Source: DASRTE01 sp035316885 (GTDB lineage Bacteria; Actinomycetota; Actinomycetes; Jiangellales; Jiangellaceae). Taken from it: a stretch of DNA of 58,197 nt. Below are positions 8,076 to 15,519 of the stretch, piece by piece. The notes beneath the pieces are model-generated. The model had not been told where the DNA came from. It saw only the letters and a program-made list of their open reading frames with translations, and did no database searches. The position numbers were made by a program, and so were the translations under genes. How positions within the stretch are numbered: the stretch's first letter is position 1; each line of letters opens with the position of its first letter. The DNA lies in the NCBI GenBank assembly GCA_035316885.1, contig DATHII010000099.1, forward strand, positions 1 through 58,197, read 5' to 3'.

Positions 8076-8803
8076 CCGACCCCCGCCAGGCCCGGATCCT
8101 CACGGTCGCGAGCCTGCGCTGGGTGTTGCGCCACAGGGCATGTACGCCGTGGTACCTCGTCCGATATTGGCGGCTACTTCGGTTACGGATGCTGCACCGG
8201 GACGTCGTGACCGAAGGGATGGTCTTCCTGGGCCGGCACGTCGAGATCGCCGCCCGGCCGGGCTACGGGCGGGTGGTGCTCGGCCGGTGGGTCCACGTCG
8301 GGGACCAGACCAGCCTGCGCGCCCACGAGGGCACGCTCCGGGTCGGCGACAAGGTCGTCTTCGGCCGCGACGTCACGGTCAACTGTTACCTCGACGTCGA
8401 GATCGGCGCCCGGACACTGGTCGCCGACTCGGTCTACGTCACCGACTTCGACCATCGCTTCGGCGACCTCGACCTGCCGATCAAGGACCAGGGCATCGTC
8501 AAGTCGCCGGTCCGCATCGGCCCGGACTGCTGGCTCGGGGTGAGGGTCAGCGTGTTGCGTGGATCGGTGATCGGGCACGGCTGCGTCGTGGCCGCGCACG
8601 CCGTCGTGCGTGGTGTGGTGCCCGACTTCTCGGTGGCTGCGGGCGTGCCGGCGCGCGTGCGCAAGGACCGGCGCGGCGACGGCTACGGTCCGACCGCTGA
8701 CCCGGGTGCGCCGTTGCGGTCCCGTGGTGGCACGCTGACACCGTTCGCCCGGTGGGACCGGCCCGCCACCGGACCCGTTCGCTCAGGAGGTCGTCGGCCC
8801 GCT
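8072..8803 (+). CDS. Left-handed beta-helix (hexapeptide) acyltransferase; no stop before etfB
   Basis: The frame starts with GTG at 8072, overlapping the methyltransferase stop. It encodes an N-terminal basic segment, then hexapeptide-repeat sequence (FLGRHVEIAARPGYGRVVLG, VGDKVVFGRDVTVNCYLDV, GPDCWLGVRVSVLRGSVIGH) ending in SVAAGVPARVRK, the typical close of LbH acetyl/acyltransferases. About 45 low-complexity residues (~8680-8803) follow, and then the same frame enters etfB at 8804 with no stop. The end given here is therefore only the EtfB start, not a stop codon. The nearest stop in another frame is the TGA at 8698-8700, just past the conserved domain. A single-base error or natural frameshift there would restore an ordinary ~209-residue protein; otherwise this is a genuine acyltransferase-EtfB fusion of 504 residues (8072-9586). 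Confidence 0.7.
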
Positions 8804-9586
8804 ATGAAGATCGTCGTTCTGGTGAAGCACGTCCCCGACGCCACGGCGGACCGGACGTTCTCCAACTCCGACCACACCACGGACCGGGTGAGTGTCGACG
8901 GCCTGCTGTCCGAGCTCGACGAGTACGCGGTGGAGGAGGCGTTGACGGTCGCCGAGGCCGGCGACGGTGAGGTCGTGGTCCTCACGATGGGTCCCGAGCG
9001 GGCAGCCGACGCGCTCCGCAAGGGCCTGCAGATGGGCGCCTCGTCAGCCGCGCACGTCGTCGATGATGCCCTGCACGGCTCGGACGCGATCGCGACGTCA
9101 TTGGTGCTGGAGAAGGCGATCCGCAAGATCGGCGACGTAGATCTGGTCCTGACCGGGATGGCGTCGACCGACGGCAGTATGAGCGTGGTTCCGGCGATGC
9201 TGGGCGAGCGGCTCGGGTTGCCGCACATCGGTTTCGTCGGCGAGCTGACCGTCACGGGAGACACCGTCACCGGACGCCGCGACGGCGATGCCGCGTCCGA
9301 GACCATCGAGGCCTCGCTGCCGGCGATCGTCTCGGTCACCGACCAGATCAACGAGCCGCGGTATCCCTCATTCAAGGGGATCATGGCGGCGAAGAAGAAG
9401 CCGTTCGAGACGTGGTCGCTGGCCGACCTCGGGATCGACCCGGCAGAGGTCGGCTTGGGAGCCGCCTGGTCGGTCGTCGAGGACGTCACGAAGCGTCCGC
9501 CGCGTTCTGCCGGCGAGGTCGTCACGGACGAGGGCGACGGCGGCGTGCGGCTGGCCGCGTTCCTGGCCGCGCAGAAGTTCGTCTGA
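8804..9586 (+). CDS. etfB: Electron transfer flavoprotein subunit beta
   Basis: This 260-residue subunit pairs with EtfA to bind FAD and AMP and carries electrons from acyl-CoA dehydrogenases to the respiratory chain. It begins MKIVVLVKHVPDATADRTF, contains LLSELDEYAVEEAL and the region VLTGMASTDGSMSVVPAMLGERLGLPH, and ends with the usual helical tail. The ATG at 8804 follows CAGGAGG at 8784-8790 (13 nt spacing), so internal initiation is plausible. The same frame is open back through the acyltransferase gene. EtfA follows after 20 nt. Confidence 0.93.
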   Translation: MKIVVLVKHVPDATADRTFSNSDHTTDRVSVDGLLSELDEYAVEEALTVAEAGDGEVVVLTMGPERAADALRKGLQMGASSAAHVVDDALHGSDAIATSLVLEKAIRKIGDVDLVLTGMASTDGSMSVVPAMLGERLGLPHIGFVGELTVTGDTVTGRRDGDAASETIEASLPAIVSVTDQINEPRYPSFKGIMAAKKKPFETWSLADLGIDPAEVGLGAAWSVVEDVTKRPPRSAGEVVTDEGDGGVRLAAFLAAQKFV

Positions 9587-9606
9587 CGGGCGCGGGAGAT
9601 ACGACA

Positions 9607-10554
9607 ATGGCTGAGATCCTGATCCTCGTCGACCACGTCGACGGGACGGTCCGCAAGACGACCACCGAGCTGCTCACCCTGGCGCGACGGGCCGGCGAGC
9701 CGTCGGCGGTGTTCATCGGCTCCGGTTACGAGTCCGCGAAGGACACGCTCGCCCGGTTCGGTGCGGCCAAGGTCTACGTCGCCGACGCTCCGGAGCTGTC
9801 GGAGTACCTGGTCGCCCCAAAGGCCGAGGCGCTCGCGCAGATCGCCGCGTCGGCAGCTCCGGGGGCCGTGCTGGTCACGTCGAGCCCGGACGGCAAGGAG
9901 ATCGCCGCCCGCCTCGCGGTCAAGCTCGGGTCGGGGATCATCACCGATGCGACCGACGTCGCCGACGACCTGACCACCATCCAATCGGTGTTCGCCGGCG
10001 GCTACACCGTGACTGCCAAGGTCACTCACGGCACTCCCGTCATCACCGTGAAGCCGAACGCCGTCAACCCCGAGCCCGCGCCGTCGACGCCGGTCGAGGA
10101 GAAGGTCGAGGTGGACGTGTCCGACGCGGCCCGGACGGCGAAGATCGTCGACCGGCAGCCGCGTGCAGCGACAGGGCGACCCGAGCTGGCCGAGGCCGCG
10201 ATCGTGGTCTCCGGTGGACGCGGCACCGGCGGCGACTTCGGGGCTGTTGAGGCGCTGGCCGACGCGCTGGGCGCCGCCGTCGGTGCCTCCCGTGCCGCGG
10301 TCGACTCGGGGTGGTACCCGCACGCCTACCAGGTGGGCCAGACCGGCAAGACGGTCTCGCCGCAGCTCTACGTCGCGGCCGGGATCTCCGGTGCGATCCA
10401 GCACCGTGCCGGCATGCAGACCTCGAAGACCGTCGTCGTGGTCAACAAGGACGCCGAGGCGCCGATCTTCGCAATGGCCGACTTCGGCGTCGTGGGCGAC
10501 CTGCACACGGTGCTGCCGCAGGCCACCGAGGAGATCCGAAAGCGCAAGGGCTGA
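9607..10554 (+). CDS. etfA: Electron transfer flavoprotein subunit alpha
   Basis: A 315-residue FAD-binding subunit of the ETF heterodimer. The N-terminal domain starts MAEILILVDHVDGTVRKTT. The C-terminal FAD domain carries SGGRGTGGDFGAVEALADAL, SRAAVDSGWYPHAYQVGQTG and YVAAGISGAIQHRAGM, the flavin-binding signature, with VVVNKDAEAPIFAMADFGVV after it. Length is normal. The ATG at 9607 follows GGGAG. It lies 20 nt after etfB and 25 nt before the cysteine desulfurase, which has its own -10 box. Confidence 0.95.
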   Translation: MAEILILVDHVDGTVRKTTTELLTLARRAGEPSAVFIGSGYESAKDTLARFGAAKVYVADAPELSEYLVAPKAEALAQIAASAAPGAVLVTSSPDGKEIAARLAVKLGSGIITDATDVADDLTTIQSVFAGGYTVTAKVTHGTPVITVKPNAVNPEPAPSTPVEEKVEVDVSDAARTAKIVDRQPRAATGRPELAEAAIVVSGGRGTGGDFGAVEALADALGAAVGASRAAVDSGWYPHAYQVGQTGKTVSPQLYVAAGISGAIQHRAGMQTSKTVVVVNKDAEAPIFAMADFGVVGDLHTVLPQATEEIRKRKG

Positions 10555-10564
10555 CCACCGCCCG

Positions 10565-10570
10565 TACCCT
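10565..10570 (+). promoter_or_regulatory. -10-like box TACCCT, leaderless start of the cysteine desulfurase gene
   Basis: TACCCT lies 9 nt before the ATG at 10580. The spacing would start the mRNA at or next to the start codon. Confidence 0.5.
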
Positions 10571-10579
10571 GGTGGGGTC

Positions 10580-11806
10580 ATGGCTGGTCCCACGGCGGCG
10601 TCGTCCGGAGCCGGGCGGCGCGTCTACCTCGATCACGCCGCGACGACACCGGTCCGGCCCGAGGTGGTCGACGTCGTCGCGGCGCATCTGCGCGCGCTCG
10701 GCAATCCCTCCTCCCTGCATGCGTCGGGCCGCGCAGCGCGAAAGTCGGTCGAGGAGTCCCGCGAGACCGTGGCGGCCGTCCTCGGGGCGCGGCCGAGCGA
10801 GGTCGTGTTCACCTCCGGCGGCACCGAGGCGGACAACCTGGCCGTCAAGGGCCTGTACTGGGCTCGCCGCGCCGCCGACCCCCGCCGAGTCCGGGTGCTC
10901 GCCTCGGCGGTCGAGCATCACGCCGTGCTCGAGGCGGTCCAGTGGCTGGCTGATGCCGAGGGTGCCCGGGTCGAGTGGCTGCCGGTCGACCGGTTCGGCC
11001 GGGTCGACGTCGGGGCGCTGGGCGCAGCGCTGGACCGTGATCCCGGGTCGGTGGCGCTGGTGAGCGTCATGTGGGCCAGCAACGAGGTCGGAACGGTCCA
11101 GCCGGTGGCGGAGACCGTCCGGTTGGCACGGCTGCACGGCGTTCCGGTGCACTCGGACGCGGTGCAGGCGGTCGGGCAGGTCCCGGTCGACTTCGCCGCG
11201 AGCGGGCTCGACGCGATGACGGTCTCCGGTCACAAGCTGGGGGGACCGATGGGCGTGGGCGCTCTGCTGGTCCGGCGGGAGACCGACGTGGTCCCGGTCC
11301 TGCACGGTGGCGGGCAGGAGCGCGATGTGCGGTCCGGAACGCTCGACGTGGCCTCGATCGCCGGGTTGGCGACCGCCCTCGCGGTTGCCGTGGACAGCCA
11401 AACCTCGACGGCGGCGAGGCTCGCCCGGCTCCGCAACGCGCTGGCAGAGGCTGTGCGCACGGCGGTACCCGACGCCGTCCGGAACGGCGACACCGACCCG
11501 GCCGGCGCATTGCCGGGCATCGCCCACTTCTCGTTCCCGGCCTGCGAGGGCGACTCACTGCTTGTGCTGCTCGATGCGCTCGGCATCGAGTGCTCGACCG
11601 GGAGCGCGTGCTCGGCCGGCGTCGCGGAGCCCTCGCACGTGCTGCTCGCCATGGGTGTCCCGCCGTTGGTCGCGGGCGGGTCGCTGCGGTTCTCGCTCGG
11701 CCACACCTCCACCGAAGCCGACGTGGCGGCGCTCGCAGAGGCGATCGGCCCGGTGGTCGGGCGTGCTCGGGCCGCCGGCCTGGTCAACGCGCCGGGGGGG
11801 CGCTGA
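10580..11806 (+). CDS. Cysteine desulfurase (NifS/IscS type)
   Basis: A 408-residue class V aminotransferase-fold PLP enzyme that takes sulfur from cysteine as a persulfide. It starts with VYLDHAATTPVRPEV, has FTSGGTEADNLAVKG, the histidine region SAVEHHAVLEAV, the PLP lysine in VSGHKLGGPMGVGALLVRR (Lys219), and the catalytic loop IECSTGSACSAGVAEPSHVL (Cys344). It is followed one base later by mnmA, a tRNA thiolase that needs a sulfur donor, so its likely job is feeding MnmA; supplying Fe-S assembly is also possible. No SUF or ISC genes are nearby. Confidence 0.93.
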   Translation: MAGPTAASSGAGRRVYLDHAATTPVRPEVVDVVAAHLRALGNPSSLHASGRAARKSVEESRETVAAVLGARPSEVVFTSGGTEADNLAVKGLYWARRAADPRRVRVLASAVEHHAVLEAVQWLADAEGARVEWLPVDRFGRVDVGALGAALDRDPGSVALVSVMWASNEVGTVQPVAETVRLARLHGVPVHSDAVQAVGQVPVDFAASGLDAMTVSGHKLGGPMGVGALLVRRETDVVPVLHGGGQERDVRSGTLDVASIAGLATALAVAVDSQTSTAARLARLRNALAEAVRTAVPDAVRNGDTDPAGALPGIAHFSFPACEGDSLLVLLDALGIECSTGSACSAGVAEPSHVLLAMGVPPLVAGGSLRFSLGHTSTEADVAALAEAIGPVVGRARAAGLVNAPGGR

Positions 11807-11807
11807 G

Positions 11808-12902
11808 GTGCGGGTCCTGGCCGCGATGTCCGGTGGCGTCGACTCCGCCGTGGCCGCTGCCCGGTGCGTCGAGGCCGGCCACGACGTCACAGGTGTCCAC
11901 CTCGCGCTCTCGTCGAACCCGCAGTCGTTCCGGAGTGGTGCCCGCGGGTGTTGCACGCTCGAGGACGCGCGCGATGCCCGCCGGGCCGCCGACGTCCTCG
12001 GCATTCCGTTCTACGTGTGGGACCTGGCCGCGCGGTTCCGGGCCGACGTCGTCGACGACTTCGTGGCCGAGTACGCCGCCGGCCGGACGCCCAACCCGTG
12101 CCTGCGCTGCAACGAGAAGATCAAGTTCTCGGCAGTGCTCGACCGCGCTGTCGCGCTCGGCTTCGACGCGGTATGCACCGGGCACTACGCGCGGGTCGTC
12201 GATGGGCCGGCCGGGCGTGAGCTGCACCGGGCGGTCGACCCGGGCAAGGATCAGTCGTACGTTCTGGGTGTCTTATCGGCGGATCAGCTCAGCCGGGCGG
12301 TGTTCCCCCTGGGAGACACGATCAAGGATGACGTCCGGGAGGAGGCGTCTGTGCGCGGCCTGGCCGTGGCGCGCAAGCCGGACAGCCATGACGTCTGCTT
12401 TATTGCCGACGGCGACACCGCAGGGTTCCTGCGTAGCCGGCTCGGAGCGGCGCCCGGCCAGATCGTGGACGAAACCGGTGCCCGCGTCGGCGAGCACGAC
12501 GGCGCGTTTGCGTTCACCGTCGGCCAGCGTCGCGGCCTGCGGCTCGGGCGCCCGGCGGCCGACGGCAAGCCGCGCTACGTACTGGACATCACTCCTGTGG
12601 ACCGACGGGTCACCGTGGGCCCCGCCAAGGCGCTCGCCGTCGACGATGCCATCGCCATTGCGCCCCGCTGGTGCGGCGCCCCGCCGGACCACGAGCTGAC
12701 GGCGCTCGCGCAGTATCGCGCGCACGGCACGCCGGTTCCCGCGACCGCGACATGGGATCAGCAGACGCTGACCGTGCGGTTCGCCACACCCCAACAGGGT
12801 GTAGCGCCCGGGCAGGCCGTCGTGCTCTACGACGGATCGCGGGTGGTCGGCTCGGCCACGATCGACCGGACGGCGCGAGCGGCGCACTCGACAACGCGCT
12901 GA
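11808..12902 (+). CDS. mnmA: tRNA-specific 2-thiouridylase MnmA
   Basis: This 364-residue enzyme thiolates uridine 34 of the Lys, Glu and Gln tRNAs. The ATP-pyrophosphatase P-loop AAMSGGVDSAVAAA is at residues ~5-18. The catalytic cysteines are Cys98 in TPNPCLRCNEKIKF and Cys197 in KPDSHDVCFIADGD. FTVGQRRGL and the C-terminal beta-barrel follow. The GTG start at 11808 is one base after the cysteine desulfurase stop, so the two are translationally coupled. The gene ends 21 nt before the convergent hydrolase stop. Confidence 0.95.
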   Translation: MRVLAAMSGGVDSAVAAARCVEAGHDVTGVHLALSSNPQSFRSGARGCCTLEDARDARRAADVLGIPFYVWDLAARFRADVVDDFVAEYAAGRTPNPCLRCNEKIKFSAVLDRAVALGFDAVCTGHYARVVDGPAGRELHRAVDPGKDQSYVLGVLSADQLSRAVFPLGDTIKDDVREEASVRGLAVARKPDSHDVCFIADGDTAGFLRSRLGAAPGQIVDETGARVGEHDGAFAFTVGQRRGLRLGRPAADGKPRYVLDITPVDRRVTVGPAKALAVDDAIAIAPRWCGAPPDHELTALAQYRAHGTPVPATATWDQQTLTVRFATPQQGVAPGQAVVLYDGSRVVGSATIDRTARAAHSTTR

Positions 12903-12923
12903 GGCACCGGAATCTGCTGAACC

Positions 12924-13820
12924 TCAGGGACCGACGAACAGGGCGACGAGGGCGACGACCTCGGCTGCACGCAGGATCCGGTGGTGCCCCAGGCCTTCGG
13001 TCGACACCAGATCCGCCTGGGGCCAGGTGGCGACCAGTCGGTCCGCCTCGTCGTGGGCGACCTCCTTGTCGTCGCGATCGTGGACGACGAGTGTGGGAGG
13101 AAGGTGCCCGCGGTCGGCCAGGGCGAGTAGGTCGAAGTCCGACATCGGCCGGCCCACGAGAGCTTCGAGCCGCCGGATCATGGCGGAGCGCGTCCGCTCG
13201 GAGAAGCCGAGCGCCGCAGCCATCTGCCGGGTCGCGGCCAGCGGTTGGACGCTCGGTGCGACGAATCCGAGCCGTGGCGTACGGAGCCCGTCGCGGACTG
13301 CCACAGCGGTCGCGGTGCAGCCGAGCGAGTGCCCGATGACTCCGGCCGGTTGTCCGTGCTCGGCAACGACCGCTCGCAACGCGTCGGAAAACTCGGCGAG
13401 CGTGCTGCGCCGCGGGCCGAGCCTGCCCGGTGCGGAGGCGCCATGGCTGGGCGCGTCGAACGCAACGACGCGGTAGCCGCGGGCGAGCAACGGGTCGACG
13501 AACGCACCGAGCTGGCCCCGCCAGCCGCCCCAGCCGTGCACGAGATAGACCGGTGGCCCGCTTCCCCAGGACTCGACCACGACCGAGCGGCCGCTGGGAA
13601 CGGCGACTGTCGACAGCGTGCCCGGCCGGGGCCGGTTGTCCTGGCGGCGTGCGGCGCCTCGGGGCACCGTGCACCAGAGCCGGACCGCCCACCTCGCTCC
13701 CAGGCCGGGCGCCACAAGCTCGAGCGCCGTGAACGCGGCCCGCGTCGCTCGCAAGCCCATCGGTCGATTCGGACGAACGATCGTGCGATTCTGTGGTTGG
13801 GTCTCTTGCATCGTGGTCAC
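12924..13820 (-). CDS. Alpha/beta hydrolase
   Basis: A 298-residue alpha/beta-hydrolase: oxyanion region VYLVHGWGGWRGQ, nucleophile elbow GVIGHSLGCTATAV (Ser), acid TLVVHDRDDKEV (Asp) and histidine GLGHHRILRA. The N-terminal ~70 residues are basic and have no clear signal peptide. The GTG at 13820 has AGGAGC six bases upstream. It lies 22 nt after the tetR gene on the same strand, so the two form an operon. A near copy of the tetR operator-like site falls at codons ~10-16. The substrate is unknown; being controlled by a TetR repressor suggests an inducible small-molecule substrate (inference). Confidence 0.88.
   Translation of the reverse strand: MTTMQETQPQNRTIVRPNRPMGLRATRAAFTALELVAPGLGARWAVRLWCTVPRGAARRQDNRPRPGTLSTVAVPSGRSVVVESWGSGPPVYLVHGWGGWRGQLGAFVDPLLARGYRVVAFDAPSHGASAPGRLGPRRSTLAEFSDALRAVVAEHGQPAGVIGHSLGCTATAVAVRDGLRTPRLGFVAPSVQPLAATRQMAAALGFSERTRSAMIRRLEALVGRPMSDFDLLALADRGHLPPTLVVHDRDDKEVAHDEADRLVATWPQADLVSTEGLGHHRILRAAEVVALVALFVGP
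13773..13792. promoter_or_regulatory. Second TetR operator-like site, inside the hydrolase 5' coding region
   Basis: ACGAACGATCGTGCGATTCT (plus strand) matches the site upstream of tetR at 19 of 20 positions but in the opposite orientation. The core ACGATCGT is palindromic. It begins 28 nt into the hydrolase reading frame and lies 13-32 nt before an internal ATG (13760), so it could be an intragenic operator or mark a second start. Confidence 0.55.
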
Positions 13821-13842
13821 GTCGGCTCCTGTTTGGGTGTCG

Positions 13843-14430
13843 TCAGGCGCGGGCGGAGTTCAGCAACGCCTCGACGGCGTTGCGGGCCCGCGCCTCGGCC
13901 GCCGGATCGTCCAGCAGCCGGTTCGCGTGGTAGTAGGCCAGCATCACGCCGTCGAGGTCGGCGGCGAACTGGTCGGGGTCGGCGTCGGCGCGGAAGTGGC
14001 CTTCGGCAATCCCGGTGCGGAAGATCTGCGCGATCGAGTCGTAGAGGTCGCGATGGTCGCGGACGAGTTGGTCGCGGACGGGACCGTCCTGTTCGTCGAA
14101 CTCGGTGGCCGCCTTCACGAACAGGCACCCGCCCGGCATCCGGGCGCGCCCGCAGGCCAACCACTGCTCGAAGAGCGCGCGTACTCGCGGCTCACCACGC
14201 GGCATGGCCAGTGCTGGTCGGACGACGGTGTCGACGAATTCCGCACGAGCCTGGGCGAGAACCTCGAGTTGCAGCGACTCCTTCGAGCCGAAGTGGGCGA
14301 ACAGGCCGCTCTTCGACATGCCCGTACCGGTTGCGAGTGTGCCGATGGACAAGCCGCCGAGCCCCACGCGATAGGCGACCTCCACACCGTGGTGGAGGAT
14401 CGCCTGGCGGGTCAGCGCGCCCTTGCTCAC
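13843..14430 (-). CDS. TetR family transcriptional repressor
   Basis: A 195-residue repressor with an N-terminal helix-turn-helix (TRQAILHHGVEVAYRVGLGG, then TGMSKSGLFAHFGSKESLQL) and a C-terminal ligand domain resembling the TetR_C_33-like groups (LFVKAATEFDEQDGPVRDQL). The GTG at 14430 is the best start: the reading frame upstream is arginine-rich and unlike the family. A TATTCT box on the minus strand lies 7 nt ahead of it, so the transcript is probably leaderless, and the operator-like site overlaps that box. It precedes the hydrolase gene by 22 nt and likely represses itself and the hydrolase. Confidence 0.9.
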   Translation of the reverse strand: MSKGALTRQAILHHGVEVAYRVGLGGLSIGTLATGTGMSKSGLFAHFGSKESLQLEVLAQARAEFVDTVVRPALAMPRGEPRVRALFEQWLACGRARMPGGCLFVKAATEFDEQDGPVRDQLVRDHRDLYDSIAQIFRTGIAEGHFRADADPDQFAADLDGVMLAYYHANRLLDDPAAEARARNAVEALLNSARA

Positions 14431-14437
14431 GAGGATG

Positions 14438-14457
14438 AGAATAGCACGATCGTTCGT
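14438..14457. promoter_or_regulatory. TetR operator-like site overlapping the tetR -10 box
   Basis: On the minus strand this reads ACGAACGATCGTGCTATTCT. TATTCT is a good -10 box 7 nt from the tetR GTG, and the palindromic core ACGATCGT is immediately upstream. A near-identical 20-mer recurs at 13773-13792. Confidence 0.6.
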
Positions 14458-14484
14458 AAGTGCAACGGTCTGTGGTCGACGGCA

Positions 14485-14490
14485 TAGGGT
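14485..14490 (+). promoter_or_regulatory. -10-like box TAGGGT before the MetE-like gene
   Basis: TAGGGT lies 8 nt before the GTG at 14499, the leaderless spacing. It favours 14499 over the upstream in-frame GTG codons at 14460 and 14472. Confidence 0.5.
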
Positions 14491-14498
14491 CGGGCGAC

Positions 14499-15509
14499 GT
14501 GGAGGTTCCGTGGGGCGTCGGCGTGGCGACCGGCATCGGTTCGCTGCCGTACGACGACCGCGACGAGGCCGTGAAGATGGTCGTGGGCGAGCTGCCGGAC
14601 CTCCCACACCTGCCGGAACTGCCCGGCCGTGGAGCCGGCGCGGACATGATCGGCCGCGCCGCGGCGATGCTCGTCGACATGCATGTCGACCTCCAGCCGT
14701 CCGGTTGGCGCCTGGTCGACCGGCCCGGGCGCGACGAGCGCCGCGCGGGCGAGATGCTGCGCGCGGATCTGGACGCGATGGAGATCGCCGCGCACGGGTA
14801 CGAAGGCCCGCTGAAGGTTCAGGTCACCGGTCCCTGGACCCTCGCCGCAGCCCTCGACCGCACGCGAGGCGACCGAGTGCTCGCAGACTACGGTGCCCGC
14901 CGCGACCTGGCCCACTCGTTGGCGGAGGGCCTCGCCGAACACGTCGCCGAGGTCGCCGGGCGGCTTCCCGGCGCGAGGGTTGTCGCGCAGGTGGACGAGC
15001 CCGGACTTCCGGCCGTGCTGGCCGGGTCGATACCCACCTCCAGTGGCTTCGGCCGGCTGCGGGCGGTGCAAGCCGCCGAGGCGGAGTCCTTGCTGGCCGC
15101 TGTCTTCGCAGCGGCAGGGGAGTGGCCGGTGCTGCACTGCTGTGCCGGCGATGTCCCGGTTGCACTTGCTCGACGCGCCGGAGCCGGAGCCGTCTCGCTG
15201 GACGTCGGCCGGCTCGACGACACCGTCGTCGGCGAACTGGCCGAGGCGGTCGACGACGGACTGATGCTGTGGCCCGGTGTCGTCCCCACGGTCGCACCGG
15301 TCTCCCCGCCGTCGGACAGCCACCTCGCCGAGCGGGTGGTTCGGCTGTGCCGCCGCCTCGACCAGAACCCGGCCCGGCTCGCCGCCGGTCTGGTCGTGAC
15401 GCCTGCCTGCGGGCTGGCGGGTGCGGATCCCTGGTGGTCCCGCCGGGCGTATGCGCTAGCCCGAGGCACGGCTCGGGCCTTCGCCGAGTCCGTCGGGGCC
15501 GACCAGTAG
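14499..15509 (+). CDS. MetE C-terminal-like (cobalamin-independent methionine synthase family) protein
   Basis: A 336-residue TIM-barrel protein related to the C-terminal, catalytic half of MetE. It starts VPWGVGVATGIGSLPYDD and continues LPDLPHLPELPGRGAGADMI, a signature of the short actinobacterial proteins annotated as methionine synthase. Other recognisable pieces are LKVQVTGPWTLAAAL, QVDEPGLPAVLAG, VLHCCAGDVP (candidate zinc-binding His/Cys) and VVTPACGLAG. It lacks the N-terminal half of full MetE, so methionine synthesis by this protein alone is unproven. It sits 10 nt before ligA; its TAG stop is also the first three bases of the ligA -10 box. Confidence 0.8.
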   Translation: MEVPWGVGVATGIGSLPYDDRDEAVKMVVGELPDLPHLPELPGRGAGADMIGRAAAMLVDMHVDLQPSGWRLVDRPGRDERRAGEMLRADLDAMEIAAHGYEGPLKVQVTGPWTLAAALDRTRGDRVLADYGARRDLAHSLAEGLAEHVAEVAGRLPGARVVAQVDEPGLPAVLAGSIPTSSGFGRLRAVQAAEAESLLAAVFAAAGEWPVLHCCAGDVPVALARRAGAGAVSLDVGRLDDTVVGELAEAVDDGLMLWPGVVPTVAPVSPPSDSHLAERVVRLCRRLDQNPARLAAGLVVTPACGLAGADPWWSRRAYALARGTARAFAESVGADQ

Positions 15510-15512
15510 CGT
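15507..15512 (+). promoter_or_regulatory. -10-like box TAGCGT before ligA
   Basis: TAGCGT lies 7 nt before the ligA GTG. Its TAG doubles as the stop codon of the preceding gene. Confidence 0.5.
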
Positions 15513-15519
15513 CTGGTTC

